Assembly: GCF_009735625.1 (NCBI RefSeq)
Contig: NZ_CP046244.1
Span: 3,112,909 to 3,176,908, forward strand
DNA from: Moorella glycerini
GTDB taxonomy: Bacteria; Bacillota; DSM-521; Neomoorellales; Neomoorellaceae
DNA length: 64,000 bases
Direction of reading: 5' to 3'
The notes under the pieces are model-generated. The model was not told the origin of the DNA and did not search any database. It worked only from the letters and a program-made list of their open reading frames with translations. Positions 9,798 to 17,792 of the stretch are shown in pieces. The translations under genes were made by a program, and so were the position numbers. Position 1 is the stretch's first letter, and each line of letters starts with the position of its first letter.

Positions 9798-9859
9798 AAT
9801 AACTTCGCTCCAGGCCGGCATTGTTTTTGCTCGCTCCAAACAAATGCCAGCCCGTTATT
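9798..9859 (-). other. long imperfect hairpin between trpC and trpF
   Basis: Outer AATAAC/GTTATT, then GGC/GCC and GGCATT/AATGCC pairings around an A/G-rich loop; the minus-strand transcript ends it with GTTATTTTT. It starts at the trpC stop codon. It could be an intra-operon attenuator or RNA-processing site; this is structural inference only. Confidence 0.35.
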
Positions 9860-9860
9860 T

Positions 9861-10676
9861 TCATCCTTCTGATGTTACCACGATAGCGGCATAAGGATCT
9901 TGAGATAGACATAGCTCTGCAGCTTTGGCCCTGACATCCCCCGCCGTCATCAGGGCTTCCCCCACCAGGATGGCATCAACGCCAGCCTCAGCTACCAGGG
10001 CCGCATCGGCCCGGCTCTGGATGCCGCTTTCACTGACCACTACGGGCCCCGGGGGGATCAAGGGCCGTAAAGCAAGGGTAGTATGCAGGTCGACTTTAAA
10101 GGTCCGTAAATCCCGGTTATTAATGCCGATAATCCCGGCGCCGGCCTGGAGGGCCACTTCAACTTCTGCCTCCGTATGGACTTCCACCAGGGCCCCCAGC
10201 TTAAGCCCATCCGCCAGGGCCAGGTATTCCTGCAGTTCTGCCGGCTCCAGGGCGGCAACAATTAGCAGTACAGCATCGGCACCTAAAGCCCGGGCTTCAT
10301 AAATCTGGTAGGGGTCAACAATAAAATCCTTGCGGAGTAGAGGCAGGGAGGTTACCTGCCGCACCCGGGACAGGTACTCCGGCTTACCCTTGAAGAAACG
10401 CCAGTCTGTTAATACGGAAATGGCTGCCGCCCCGGTAGCTGTATAAAGCCGGGCCTGCTCCTCCGGGTCAAAGGCGGCCCGGATCAGGCCCCGGGAAGGC
10501 GAAGCCTGCTTTAATTCGGCAATGAGGTTCAGGCCGGCCCCCTGGCGCCGCAGGGCGGCGCTAAAATCCCCGGTCAAGGGTAAATTTTTTACATCCCTTT
10601 CCAGGCGGGCCAGGGGCCTTTGCTCCCTGGCAACCGCCACTTCCCGGCGTTTATGGGCCAAAATCTCCGCCAGCAT
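9861..10676 (-). CDS. trpC: indole-3-glycerol phosphate synthase
   Basis: Closes the indole ring (CdRP to indole-3-glycerol phosphate). 271 residues with ELKQASPSRG near residue 60, LLRKDFI, and the late VVSESGI and AILVGEALM motifs. Single-domain form, not fused to TrpF. It overlaps trpD by one base. Confidence 0.95.
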   Translation of the reverse strand: MLAEILAHKRREVAVAREQRPLARLERDVKNLPLTGDFSAALRRQGAGLNLIAELKQASPSRGLIRAAFDPEEQARLYTATGAAAISVLTDWRFFKGKPEYLSRVRQVTSLPLLRKDFIVDPYQIYEARALGADAVLLIVAALEPAELQEYLALADGLKLGALVEVHTEAEVEVALQAGAGIIGINNRDLRTFKVDLHTTLALRPLIPPGPVVVSESGIQSRADAALVAEAGVDAILVGEALMTAGDVRAKAAELCLSQDPYAAIVVTSEG

Positions 10677-11695
10677 CAGGCAGCCCAGCTTTCTATCCAG
10701 GCCGTCATATCCTGTAGTTTGGCCATGGCGGCGCCGGAATCGATACTCGTTGCAGCTGTAGCCAGGGCTGCCGTGAGGGAATTTTCTACACCCGCGGCCA
10801 GGAGGCCAAAGGCGGCATTGAGGAGAACTACGTCCCGGGCCGGGCCCTTTTCGCCCTTCAGTACGGAGCGGGTAATGGCAGCATTATCGGCTGCCGTCCC
10901 TCCGGCCAGGTTTTCTAAACCGGCCCGGGGCAGGCCGGCATCCTCAGGATAAAAGGTATAAGTGCTGAGGCTGCCGTGATCCAGGCAGGTTATTTTCGTA
11001 GGTCCGGTGGTTGTGACTTCGTCCAGGCCGTCGCTGCCGTGGACCACGTAGGCCCGGCGGCTCCCCAGCCGCCCCAGGACAGCGGCTACTGTTTCCGTTA
11101 AAGAAGGATCATAAACGCCTACCAGCTGGCAGGGGGCACCGGCCGGGTTGGTCAGGGGACCAAGGAGGTTAAAGACGGTGCGGATGCCGATTTCCCGGCG
11201 CGGGCCGGCGGCATACTTCATGGCACCGTGAAATACCGGGGCAAAGAGGAAGGCCATGCCCACCTCATCCAGGCAGCAGGCCACGGCTGCCGGCGGCAGG
11301 TCAACCTTGATACCCAGGGCTTCCAGAACATCGGCGCTGCCGCAATGGCTGGATACGGAACGATTGCCGTGTTTAGCTACGGCCACCCCGGCGCCGGCAA
11401 TAACGAAGGCAGCCGTGGTGGAAATATTAAAAGTATGGCGACCGTCACCGCCGGTACCGCAGGTGTCAATAAAAACCTGGTGGCGGGTGGTCAGGGTGGC
11501 TGCCCGGCGCCGCATGCTCCGGGCAAAGCCGGTGATTTCTTCTACCGTTTCACCCTTCAAGCGCAGGGCGGTAAGGAAGGCAGCTATCTGGGCCGGGGTA
11601 GCCTGGCCCGTCATGATGATATCCATTGCTTGCTCAGCTTCGGTCTCACTTAAATCCTGGCCAGCTACAACCTGGCCAATTAGGGACTTTAACAC
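10676..11695 (-). CDS. trpD: anthranilate phosphoribosyltransferase
   Basis: Transfers phosphoribose from PRPP to anthranilate. The DTCGTGGDG, GNRSVSS and GPLTNPA motifs are intact. GTG at 11693-11695 is preceded by GAGAGGAG and gives 339 residues, better than the ATG seven codons upstream, which lies over that ribosome-binding site. It follows trpG by about 30 bases. Confidence 0.94.
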   Translation of the reverse strand: MLKSLIGQVVAGQDLSETEAEQAMDIIMTGQATPAQIAAFLTALRLKGETVEEITGFARSMRRRAATLTTRHQVFIDTCGTGGDGRHTFNISTTAAFVIAGAGVAVAKHGNRSVSSHCGSADVLEALGIKVDLPPAAVACCLDEVGMAFLFAPVFHGAMKYAAGPRREIGIRTVFNLLGPLTNPAGAPCQLVGVYDPSLTETVAAVLGRLGSRRAYVVHGSDGLDEVTTTGPTKITCLDHGSLSTYTFYPEDAGLPRAGLENLAGGTAADNAAITRSVLKGEKGPARDVVLLNAAFGLLAAGVENSLTAALATAATSIDSGAAMAKLQDMTAWIESWAA

Positions 11696-11724
11696 TCTGC
11701 TCCTCTCCCCTCGCAAAGGATAGT

Positions 11725-12366
11725 TTAGCTGGCTTTATATTCGTTTGTTCCACTTAAGCCTTGAAGCGGAAGGGTGCCAGCCTCCATGAAGGCTTGCTTA
11801 GCATATACTTCTAAAAAATTTTGCAGCAATTCCTTGCCCACCGCCGTCAGGATGGATTCCGGGTGGAACTGGACCCCTTCCACCGCCAGGTGGCGGTGGC
11901 GCAAGCCCATTAATTCACCGGTTTCGCTGCGGGCTGTGACTTCCAGGCAGCCCGGCAGGGTCTCTTCTGCTACTATCAGGGAATGATAACGGGTGGCAGT
12001 GAAGGGATTGGGTAGGTTACGATAAATAGTTTTACCGTCGTGGGTAATAGTTGAGGTCTTGCCGTGCATCAGCCTCGCGGCCCGCACTACCCGGCCGCCA
12101 AAGGCCTGGGCTATACTCTGGTGTCCCAGGCAAACCCCCAGGATGGGGATTTTCCCGGCAAAGGCGGTTATGGCCGCCAGGGAGATACCCGCTTCATTGG
12201 GCGTGCAGGGACCGGGGGAAAGGACCAGGTAATCAGGCTGCAGGGCAGCAATTTCTTCCAGGGTAATGGCGTCATTACGCCGCACCACCACCTCCTGTCC
12301 CAGTTCCAGGAAATACTGGACCAGGTTATAGGTAAAGGAGTCGTAGTTATCGATCATTAGCAGCAT
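11725..12366 (-). CDS. trpG: anthranilate synthase glutamine amidotransferase subunit
   Basis: Supplies ammonia from glutamine to TrpE. Class I amidotransferase with nucleophile C79 in GVCLGHQ and His168/Glu170 in FHPES. 213 residues. It overlaps trpE by 20 bases. A TrpG of this type often also serves p-aminobenzoate synthase; no separate pabA is seen here. It ends in a 20-residue tail beyond the usual domain. Confidence 0.94.
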   Translation of the reverse strand: MLLMIDNYDSFTYNLVQYFLELGQEVVVRRNDAITLEEIAALQPDYLVLSPGPCTPNEAGISLAAITAFAGKIPILGVCLGHQSIAQAFGGRVVRAARLMHGKTSTITHDGKTIYRNLPNPFTATRYHSLIVAEETLPGCLEVTARSETGELMGLRHRHLAVEGVQFHPESILTAVGKELLQNFLEVYAKQAFMEAGTLPLQGLSGTNEYKAS

Positions 12367-13831
12367 AATTCTCTTCCTCCCTGGTATTCAGCACCTGGAG
12401 CAAAGCCCGGGCTTTATTCAAGGTTTCTTCATATTCACCCGCCGGGTCGGAATCGGCAACTATACCGGCACCGGCCTGGACAAAGGCCTGCCCCCTGGTA
12501 AAAGTAATGGTCCGGATGGCAATGCAGGTATCCAGGTTGCCGTGAAGGCCGAGATACCCCACGGCACCGGCATAAGGTCCCCGCGCCGTTGGCTCCAATT
12601 CGGCAATGATCTCCATGGCCCGCACCTTCGGGGCCCCGGTTACCGTACCCGCCGGGAAACAGGCGAGTAAGGCGTCCAGGGCGTCCTTACCCGGCGCCAG
12701 GCGGGCAGTAATACTGGAAACCAGGTGCATGACGTGGGAATAATATTCAACTACCATTTGCCGGGGTACCTGGAGACTTCCGGGAGCTGCCACCCGGCCG
12801 ATGTCGTTGCGACCCAGGTCCAGGAGCATTAGATGCTCGGCCCGCTCCTTTTCACTGGCCAGGAGTTCCCTGGTTAACTCCTGGTCCTCCCGGGGAGTCC
12901 GGCCCCGGGGCCGGGTACCGGCAATGGGACTGTAGTCAATCTTCCCACCTTCTACCCTAACCAGCATTTCCGGGGAGGCCCCTACCAGTTTTACTTCCGG
13001 TAAGTTCAGGTAAAACATATAGGGGGAAGGATTAAGGGCGCGCAGGCGCCGGTAAACAGCCAGGGTATCGCCGGTAAAGGGCAGGCTCAAGCGCTGGGAG
13101 AGGACGACCTGGAAGATATCCCCGGCAGCGATATATTCTTTGGCTTTTTTTACTCCCTGGATAAATTCCCGCCGGGTTACATTGGCCTGCCAGGGTCCAG
13201 TAGTAAAGGGAAGGTTACTGTCCTGCCGGCACGCTCTTGCAGGCCTATCAAAAGCCTGCAAGAGACGCCGCACTGCGGCTACGGCATCTTCATAACCCGC
13301 TGCCGCCTCTTCACCCCCCCGTCCCAGGTAACCCACCCGTACCGTTCGCAGGACGTGGTCATAGATGAGAAACACCCGGTGGAGGGTTAGATAAGTATCC
13401 GGCAGTTGCAGGTCATCCACGGCGTGGCCTGGTAAGCTCTCTATTTCCCGGGCCAGGTCGTAACCCAGGTAACCAACCAATCCCCCGCAGAAACGAGGCC
13501 CAACAACCGGCGGTAGGGATAATTGCGTCATTAATCGGCGTAAAGCCGCCACCGGTTTTTCGGGGAGGAGCTCAGTTTGTCCCCGGGTAGTTAAATAAGC
13601 TTTCCCGGCCCGGATTTTAAAAGTCAGCAAGGGATCAAAGCCGATCAGGGAGTAGCGGCCCAGCCTCTCCCCGCCCTCAACACTTTCCAGCAAAAAGCTG
13701 TCAGGTTTATTCGCAAATCTTAAGTACAGGGAAATGGGAGTTTCGGTATCGGCCAGGACCTCGGCCCAGACGGGAACATAAGGGGCCTTTTGGGCCAGCT
13801 CCAGGTAGGTTTGCCGGTCAGGCTGGATCAC
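12347..13831 (-). CDS. trpE: anthranilate synthase component I
   Basis: Converts chorismate and ammonia to anthranilate. 494 residues; the N-terminal LLES...S element that binds feedback tryptophan is present ([16 protein letters not shown]), as are the [15 protein letters not shown] and GAPKVRAME catalytic motifs. GTG at 13829-13831 with GGAGGAGA five bases upstream is chosen. The in-frame ATG at 13894 would translate through the leader terminator, so it is rejected. First gene of the trp operon, behind a triplet-repeat attenuator. Confidence 0.94.
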   Translation of the reverse strand: MIQPDRQTYLELAQKAPYVPVWAEVLADTETPISLYLRFANKPDSFLLESVEGGERLGRYSLIGFDPLLTFKIRAGKAYLTTRGQTELLPEKPVAALRRLMTQLSLPPVVGPRFCGGLVGYLGYDLAREIESLPGHAVDDLQLPDTYLTLHRVFLIYDHVLRTVRVGYLGRGGEEAAAGYEDAVAAVRRLLQAFDRPARACRQDSNLPFTTGPWQANVTRREFIQGVKKAKEYIAAGDIFQVVLSQRLSLPFTGDTLAVYRRLRALNPSPYMFYLNLPEVKLVGASPEMLVRVEGGKIDYSPIAGTRPRGRTPREDQELTRELLASEKERAEHLMLLDLGRNDIGRVAAPGSLQVPRQMVVEYYSHVMHLVSSITARLAPGKDALDALLACFPAGTVTGAPKVRAMEIIAELEPTARGPYAGAVGYLGLHGNLDTCIAIRTITFTRGQAFVQAGAGIVADSDPAGEYEETLNKARALLQVLNTREEENYAANDR

Positions 13832-13852
13832 CAGTCTCTCCTCCCCTTTTAG

Positions 13853-13886
13853 ACAAAATAAAAACCAGCGCTCAAGTGAGCCCTGG
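13853..13886 (-). terminator. trp leader terminator
   Basis: Minus-strand stem CCAG-CTCA/TGAG-CTGG (13865-13886) with one internal mismatch pair, followed by TTTTTATTTT. It lies in the trpE leader, so it would stop transcription before trpE. Its 5' half contains GGGCTC, which can pair instead with GAGCCC at 13915-13920 inside the triplet repeats, giving an antiterminator that excludes this hairpin. Confidence 0.75.
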
Positions 13887-13895
13887 TCCGGCATA

Positions 13896-13951
13896 CTCTC
13901 CCATGCTCTACTCCGGGCTCCTCTCTAACTCCACTCAGCTCAACTCAGCTA
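13896..13951 (-). promoter_or_regulatory. (G/U)AG triplet array in the trp leader (TRAP-type binding site)
   Basis: Read on the minus strand, about ten UAG/GAG triplets follow one another with spacers of 2,2,2,2,3,2,4,2 and 5 bases. That is the signature of the site bound by the 11-subunit TRAP (MtrB) ring, which favours triplets 2-3 bases apart. The array overlaps one arm of the antiterminator, so protein binding would release the terminator when tryptophan is plentiful. No mtrB lies in the window. The neighbouring HutP-like protein belongs to another family that reads NAG triplets. Confidence 0.75.
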
Positions 13952-13970
13952 TATTCATTTTGTTGTTAAC

Positions 13971-14000
13971 AGCATACCACGGATAGTAAATAGCTGTCAA
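13971..14000 (-). promoter_or_regulatory. trp operon promoter
   Basis: Minus-strand TTGACA (14000-13995), 18-base spacer, TATGCT (13976-13971), right after the aroH stop. Predicted start near 13964, about a dozen bases before the first AG triplet, leaving a leader of about 130 bases before trpE. Confidence 0.75.
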
Positions 14001-14014
14001 TAGTTTTGTTTTCG

Positions 14015-14422
14015 CTAACGTAAATCCGGGCGTAATTGTGCTGCCCGGCCCAGATAAACGTGGACCGGTTCCCGGTCGCTATAAGCATGGATTAAAACGC
14101 GGACAATCCCCGCCAGGCTCCCCGGTACCGGTATTTCGGTAGCACATAACAAGGCTGCTTCCTGCCAGCCCAGGCGCCGTGCCGCCTCGGCCGGGAAGGC
14201 CGCGTTGAGATCCGGCGTCACCGTAAAAATGGCGCTGATAATATCTTCTACTGCCAGCCTGTTCCGGACCATTATTTCGCGGAGCAAACCTTCCGTTGCC
14301 GTGAGAATGGCGGAGGCCGTATTCTCCGGCACTTCCACGGCCCCGCGCAGCCCCCGTACTTTTGTCCCCCCGGATTCCTGTTTGCCTCCGGCTGCGGGTA
14401 AACCCTGAATTTTTTCTTCCAT
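14015..14422 (-). CDS. aroH: chorismate mutase, AroH type
   Basis: Rearranges chorismate to prephenate, the branch point to Phe and Tyr. Resembles the Bacillus AroH trimer: VRGLRGAVEV with the substrate-binding Arg, SAIFTVTPDLNAAFPAEAAR in the middle, and HVYLGRAAQLRPDL at the end with the active-site Tyr and Arg. 135 residues including about 20 extra at the N-terminus. ATG at 14422 follows AGGGGAGA. It supplies the mutase missing from pheA and tyrA downstream. Confidence 0.92.
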   Translation of the reverse strand: MEEKIQGLPAAGGKQESGGTKVRGLRGAVEVPENTASAILTATEGLLREIMVRNRLAVEDIISAIFTVTPDLNAAFPAEAARRLGWQEAALLCATEIPVPGSLAGIVRVLIHAYSDREPVHVYLGRAAQLRPDLR

Positions 14423-14425
14423 AGT

Positions 14426-14475
14426 TCTCCCCTACCATCCTGCGATTTTTTTAACAGGCTGCCTGCCATCCTGCC
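14426..14475 (-). promoter_or_regulatory. paired 12-base motif between the HutP-like gene and aroH
   Basis: The minus strand holds GCAGGATGGCAG and, about 20 bases further on, GCAGGATGGTAG, the second running into the aroH ribosome-binding site. The same motif is in the aroF leader (about 7000). The NAG triplets separated by five bases are what an NAG-reading protein such as a HutP homologue could recognise. Confidence 0.4.
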
Positions 14476-14477
14476 CC

Positions 14478-14888
14478 TCAGACGGCCCGGTGACCCAGGC
14501 CAACACCTACTTCATCCAGGTGCAACAGGCCGATGCCAAAGAAAATGGCCACACTCAAGTGATCATGCCAGCGGGCAATGCCAATTTTACCGCCTACATT
14601 TAAACCCAGGGCCTTGGGCATGATCTGGGAGAGGGCTTCCCGGGTTGCCCCGGCAACGGCCCCTTCCTCGGGGTGGGTTTCTTTTATGACCCCTTCCCTT
14701 TTGGCGGCCACTACGGCCCGTTCCACGATTTTTTGCATGGAATTGATAAATTCGCCGCCGTAATCAACGGCTGCAGTGTAAATGCCAGCGGCGGCATACT
14801 CCTTCTTTAAGCGCGCCTCTTCTTCCCGGCTTTCCGACAGGGCCATCTTAATAGCTACCGCCGCCACTTTTTTGCTCCCGTATTCCAT
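14478..14888 (-). CDS. HutP-like RNA-binding antiterminator homologue
   Basis: 136 residues resembling HutP, the histidine- and metal-dependent antiterminator of the Bacillus hut operon. The C-terminal part (LSVAIFFGIGLLHLDEVGVGLGH) aligns with the HutP core including one His (H123). The ESHALYHAT region that supplies two metal-binding histidines in B. subtilis HutP (from memory) reads EEGAVAGAT here, with Gly at both positions. No hut genes are nearby; aroH and the trp operon follow on the same strand. ATG at 14886-14888 with GGTGAG in front is preferred to the ATG at 14930. A role in controlling aromatic genes is inference. Confidence 0.75.
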   Translation of the reverse strand: MEYGSKKVAAVAIKMALSESREEEARLKKEYAAAGIYTAAVDYGGEFINSMQKIVERAVVAAKREGVIKETHPEEGAVAGATREALSQIMPKALGLNVGGKIGIARWHDHLSVAIFFGIGLLHLDEVGVGLGHRAV

Positions 14889-14918
14889 ATGCTCACCACC
14901 TGTATAGCCCTTGAGCCG

Positions 14919-14947
14919 ATTATAGTTCATACCGGCAAGTCATGCAA
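14919..14947 (-). promoter_or_regulatory. promoter of the HutP-like gene
   Basis: Minus-strand TTGCAT (14947-14942), 17-base spacer, perfect TATAAT (14924-14919), about 35 bases before the ATG. Confidence 0.75.
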
Positions 14948-15056
14948 GGGCTTCTTTAAGAAAGCAAAATGAAGTTTAAAAAAGAGCAGCCCGTCTATTA
15001 AAGGCAGGTCGGACTTGCGCGCTGCAAAAACGGACTTTTTCTCCTTTCTTTTTACT

Positions 15057-15085
15057 TTGACAGTAAACACCTACAGTGCTAGTAT
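15057..15085 (+). promoter_or_regulatory. promoter of the c-di-AMP riboswitch/permease operon
   Basis: TTGACA at 15057-15062, 17-base spacer, TAGTAT at 15080-15085. The predicted start falls about 8 bases later, at the edge of the aptamer. Confidence 0.7.
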
Positions 15086-15092
15086 CAGGGCT

Positions 15093-15317
15093 ATGCAAAT
15101 AAATTGCCTAATCCCGTAAATACTAGGGAACGGGGGAACCACCAGAAGGGGTGAATCCCCGCACCCAGTAACATCATTGCCTTTTTGCGAAACTCCTTTT
15201 TGAGGAGTTTAAGTAATTAAGGTAGCAGGGGGAGGAAAACTGGGTGCGGGATAGGGCTTTTCTCCGGCCCGAACCCGGCAGCTAACCTCGTCGGCAGGAA
15301 GGGAGATGAACCTGCAT
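15093..15317 (+). ncRNA. ydaO-yuaA (cyclic-di-AMP) riboswitch
   Basis: Contains the diagnostic stretches of this class: CGGGGGAACC near 15132, GGGGTGAATCCC near 15150, ATAGGGC...GCCCGAACCCG near 15252-15285, and CAGCTAACCTCGTCGGCAGG near 15280-15300. ATGC at 15093-15096 can close with GCAT at 15314-15317. A central variable arm of about 80 bases is present. Such riboswitches normally turn genes off when c-di-AMP is high; they control K+ uptake and osmolyte genes. It precedes the permease operon. Confidence 0.92.
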
Positions 15318-15336
15318 GTTAACTGTATTGGCCAAT

Positions 15337-15368
15337 GACCCGGGACCTTAAAAGGTGCTGGTTTTTTT
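15337..15368 (+). terminator. expression-platform terminator of the first c-di-AMP riboswitch
   Basis: ACCTT/AAGGT stem with weak extensions followed by a run of seven T (15362-15368), directly after the aptamer and 84 bases before the permease start. Confidence 0.55.
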
Positions 15369-15451
15369 ATGCTAAATAGCTTTCAGAAGCAATATTAATA
15401 TTGATACTTCACGTTTGACTTCACAAAAGGTGAAAGAGGAGGGTCGTAATT

Positions 15452-17017
15452 TTGGCTGCGGCTGCAGAAAAGCTGGAACTCCGCCGGGATGTTACCGTCT
15501 GGGGCTCCTATATGTGGGGCTACGCCGATGTCGGCGCCGACATCTACGCCGCCCTGGGACTGGTCATGCTGTGGGCCAAGGGCGCTACTCCCCTGGCCTT
15601 CGCTCTGGCGGGTCTTGTTTACATTATGATTGGCCTGGCTTATACCGAGCTGGCGGCCACCTATCCCGTAGCCGGCGGCGGCCAGTATTTTACCCTGCGC
15701 GGCCTGGGCGACTTCTGGGGTTTTGTCGCCGGGTCCGCCTTGCTGCTGGATTATACCATCGACATTGCCCTCTTTGCCACGGCTTCTGCCGGTTATATCA
15801 ACTTTTTCCTGCCCTTTATCTTCGGTATTGATATTAACTCCCTGGCCATTAGCATCGGGCCCCTGCACCATGTTAACCTGGTGTGGATGGCCGAAGCCTT
15901 GCTCCTGGTGATTTTCCTTATCGCCCTCAATATTCGCGGGATGCGGGAGTCCTCCCTGCTGAACGAGGTACTGGGGGTTATCGACATCCTTACGGAATCA
16001 AGTATCATCATCTTCGGTTTTCTCTTTGCCTGGCGGCCGGAAATGCTGGCCCACCAGTGGCTCACCCAGTTCCCCACCCTGAAAGAATTCGCCTACGGTT
16101 CCTCCCTGGCCATTATTTCCTTTGTCGGCCTGGAATCTATCTCCCAGGCGGCCCAGGAAACCAAACGGCCGGCAACCATCGTCCCCCGGACATCAGTGAG
16201 CCTGATCTTTACCGTTTTTATCTTTGCCACTGCCTTTTCCACCATGAGCCTGGGTGTCCTGCCCTGGCAGGAAATTGCCGAGTCCGTAGGTGACCCCATA
16301 GCCACCCTGGCCCACGCCATTCCCTTTATTGGTTTTATTGCCGGTCCCTTTGCCGCCGTGCTGGGAGCGACGATCCTCTTGATTTCGGCCAATTCGGGGG
16401 TTATGAGCGCCTCAAGGCTGACCTTTGCCATGAGCCAGTTTCACTTTATCAGCGAGTGGTTTAACGCCGTCCACCCACGTTTCCGGACTCCTTATCGTAC
16501 CATCATCATTTTCTCCGGTATTGGTATACTCCAGATCATCCTTTCGTTCCTGACACCCAATGCTATGGATACCCTGGGTAACATGTATGCCTTCGGCGCC
16601 ACCACGGGATACATCCTGGTCTTTATCGCTTTGATCAAACTGCGCTTTACCGATCCCTATTCGCCCCGGCCCTATAAAGTACCTTTGAACATCAAAATCA
16701 ATTACCGCGGACGACAGGTTGATTTTCCCGGCCTGGCCGTTCTCGGCACCCTGGGGATCAGCACCATTCTTTTTGAGGTTATCCTTACCCATGCTATTGG
16801 CCGGATTGCCGGCCCGGCCTGGGTACTCCTCTGCTTCCTCTATTACGCCTATTACCGCCGGAGCAAGGGATACCCCGTTCTGGGCAGCATCCCCCGCAAC
16901 TGGGAAGAAGAGCAACTAAAAGTCCTGGAAGCGGCGGAAGAATATGACCTGCTGGAACAATACAAGCTGGCCCTGGCCGAGCGCGACCGCAAGGAGGCTG
17001 TTTCTCATGCCCAGTGA
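15452..17017 (+). CDS. APC-superfamily permease, probable K+ or amino acid transporter
   Basis: 521 residues with about 12 hydrophobic segments of the amino acid/polyamine/organocation fold, then a soluble tail of about 45 residues (GYPVLGSIPRNWEEEQ onward). TTG at 15452 follows AGAGGAGGG. Placement directly behind a c-di-AMP riboswitch and ahead of Usp and TrkA-type genes recalls KimA (YdaO), an APC-type K+ importer under the same riboswitch class in B. subtilis. KimA carries its cytosolic domain fused, whereas here it would be separate proteins. Substrate not established; amino acid transport remains possible. Confidence 0.8.
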   Translation: MAAAAEKLELRRDVTVWGSYMWGYADVGADIYAALGLVMLWAKGATPLAFALAGLVYIMIGLAYTELAATYPVAGGGQYFTLRGLGDFWGFVAGSALLLDYTIDIALFATASAGYINFFLPFIFGIDINSLAISIGPLHHVNLVWMAEALLLVIFLIALNIRGMRESSLLNEVLGVIDILTESSIIIFGFLFAWRPEMLAHQWLTQFPTLKEFAYGSSLAIISFVGLESISQAAQETKRPATIVPRTSVSLIFTVFIFATAFSTMSLGVLPWQEIAESVGDPIATLAHAIPFIGFIAGPFAAVLGATILLISANSGVMSASRLTFAMSQFHFISEWFNAVHPRFRTPYRTIIIFSGIGILQIILSFLTPNAMDTLGNMYAFGATTGYILVFIALIKLRFTDPYSPRPYKVPLNIKINYRGRQVDFPGLAVLGTLGISTILFEVILTHAIGRIAGPAWVLLCFLYYAYYRRSKGYPVLGSIPRNWEEEQLKVLEAAEEYDLLEQYKLALAERDRKEAVSHAQ

Positions 17018-17225
17018 AGACAGGCGGCCTTCCTGGCGCGATTACTACCAGATCCTAACTACCATCGCCATGGTCATCCTGGGTCCCTCCATCTGGCTCC
17101 GCTCCCTGGGCCATCCCAGCCCCATGGCCTGGGTAACCGGTGCCGGCTTTTTGGGCATTGGCCTTTACCGTTTGCTGGCAATCGCCCGTTATTTCTACCA
17201 TCGGCGTAAGGAGGTACGGGCATGA
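17007..17225 (+). CDS. small membrane protein
   Basis: 72 residues with two hydrophobic segments (about 16-34 and 40-58) and basic ends (YHRRKEVRA). ATG at 17007 is preceded by AAGGAGG, overlaps the permease by 11 bases and the next gene by 4, so it is translationally coupled to both. Family not recognised; probably an accessory subunit of the transporter. Confidence 0.65.
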   Translation: MPSEDRRPSWRDYYQILTTIAMVILGPSIWLRSLGHPSPMAWVTGAGFLGIGLYRLLAIARYFYHRRKEVRA

Positions 17226-17776
17226 CTGAGGTGCATACCAATCCCTTGGGTGTTTTTCTGGCCCTTACTTTTATTGTTAGTATGGGGCGGCTGTTCTGGT
17301 GGATGCTCCACGTCCCGCCGGCGGTGCCCTACGAGGTAGCCCATGTCACCCGGACCGTCCAGGCCATCAAGCGCATCCTGGTCCCGGTGGTGGACACGGA
17401 GTATGCCCGGCGGGCCATTGAGCTGGCCTGCCGGCTGGGTAGCGAACAGAATGCGGAAATAATCCTGCTGGCCGTTCTGGAGGTCCCCTTAACCTCGCCT
17501 CTGGGGATAGCCTTGCCCGAGACAGAAGCCCGTCTCAACCATATCCTGGCACAGGCGGCAGAAATTGTCGAATTTCACCACCTGCCCTGCCGGACGAGGA
17601 TAATTCGCGCCCGGACGGCCGGGACCGGCATCCTCCAGGCCGTTGAGGAAGAAGAAGTCCAGCTAATAGTTATCGGCGTCCGGCCCAAGCGGCAGATCGG
17701 CGGCCTGGGCAGCACCTCAGAATGGTTGTTACGCCGGGCAAGTTGCGAGATCTTAATCGATCACCAACCTGCATAG
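17222..17776 (+). CDS. universal stress protein (Usp) domain protein with N-terminal membrane segment
   Basis: One hydrophobic segment (about residues 7-24), then a Usp domain from about 45: KRILVPVVDTEYARRAIELACRLG, and a late IVIGVRPKRQIGGLGSTSEWLLR close to the GX2GX9GS ATP-binding signature. 184 residues. ATG overlaps the previous gene by 4 bases. Usp domains bind ATP or other nucleotides, so it may act as the membrane-attached regulatory part of the permease. Function inferred from context. Confidence 0.8.
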   Translation: MTEVHTNPLGVFLALTFIVSMGRLFWWMLHVPPAVPYEVAHVTRTVQAIKRILVPVVDTEYARRAIELACRLGSEQNAEIILLAVLEVPLTSPLGIALPETEARLNHILAQAAEIVEFHHLPCRTRIIRARTAGTGILQAVEEEEVQLIVIGVRPKRQIGGLGSTSEWLLRRASCEILIDHQPA

Positions 17777-17792
17777 GGAGGTCGAAAGTTTT

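Noticed and set aside
12367-13894. ATG at 13894 as the trpE start
   Set aside because: It would place the leader terminator inside the coding region; GTG at 13831 has a strong ribosome-binding site and gives a normal protein.
13871-13951. Leader peptide with Trp codons controlling trpE
   Set aside because: The frame from 13894 has a single Trp codon and reads through the terminator; the triplet array explains the leader better.
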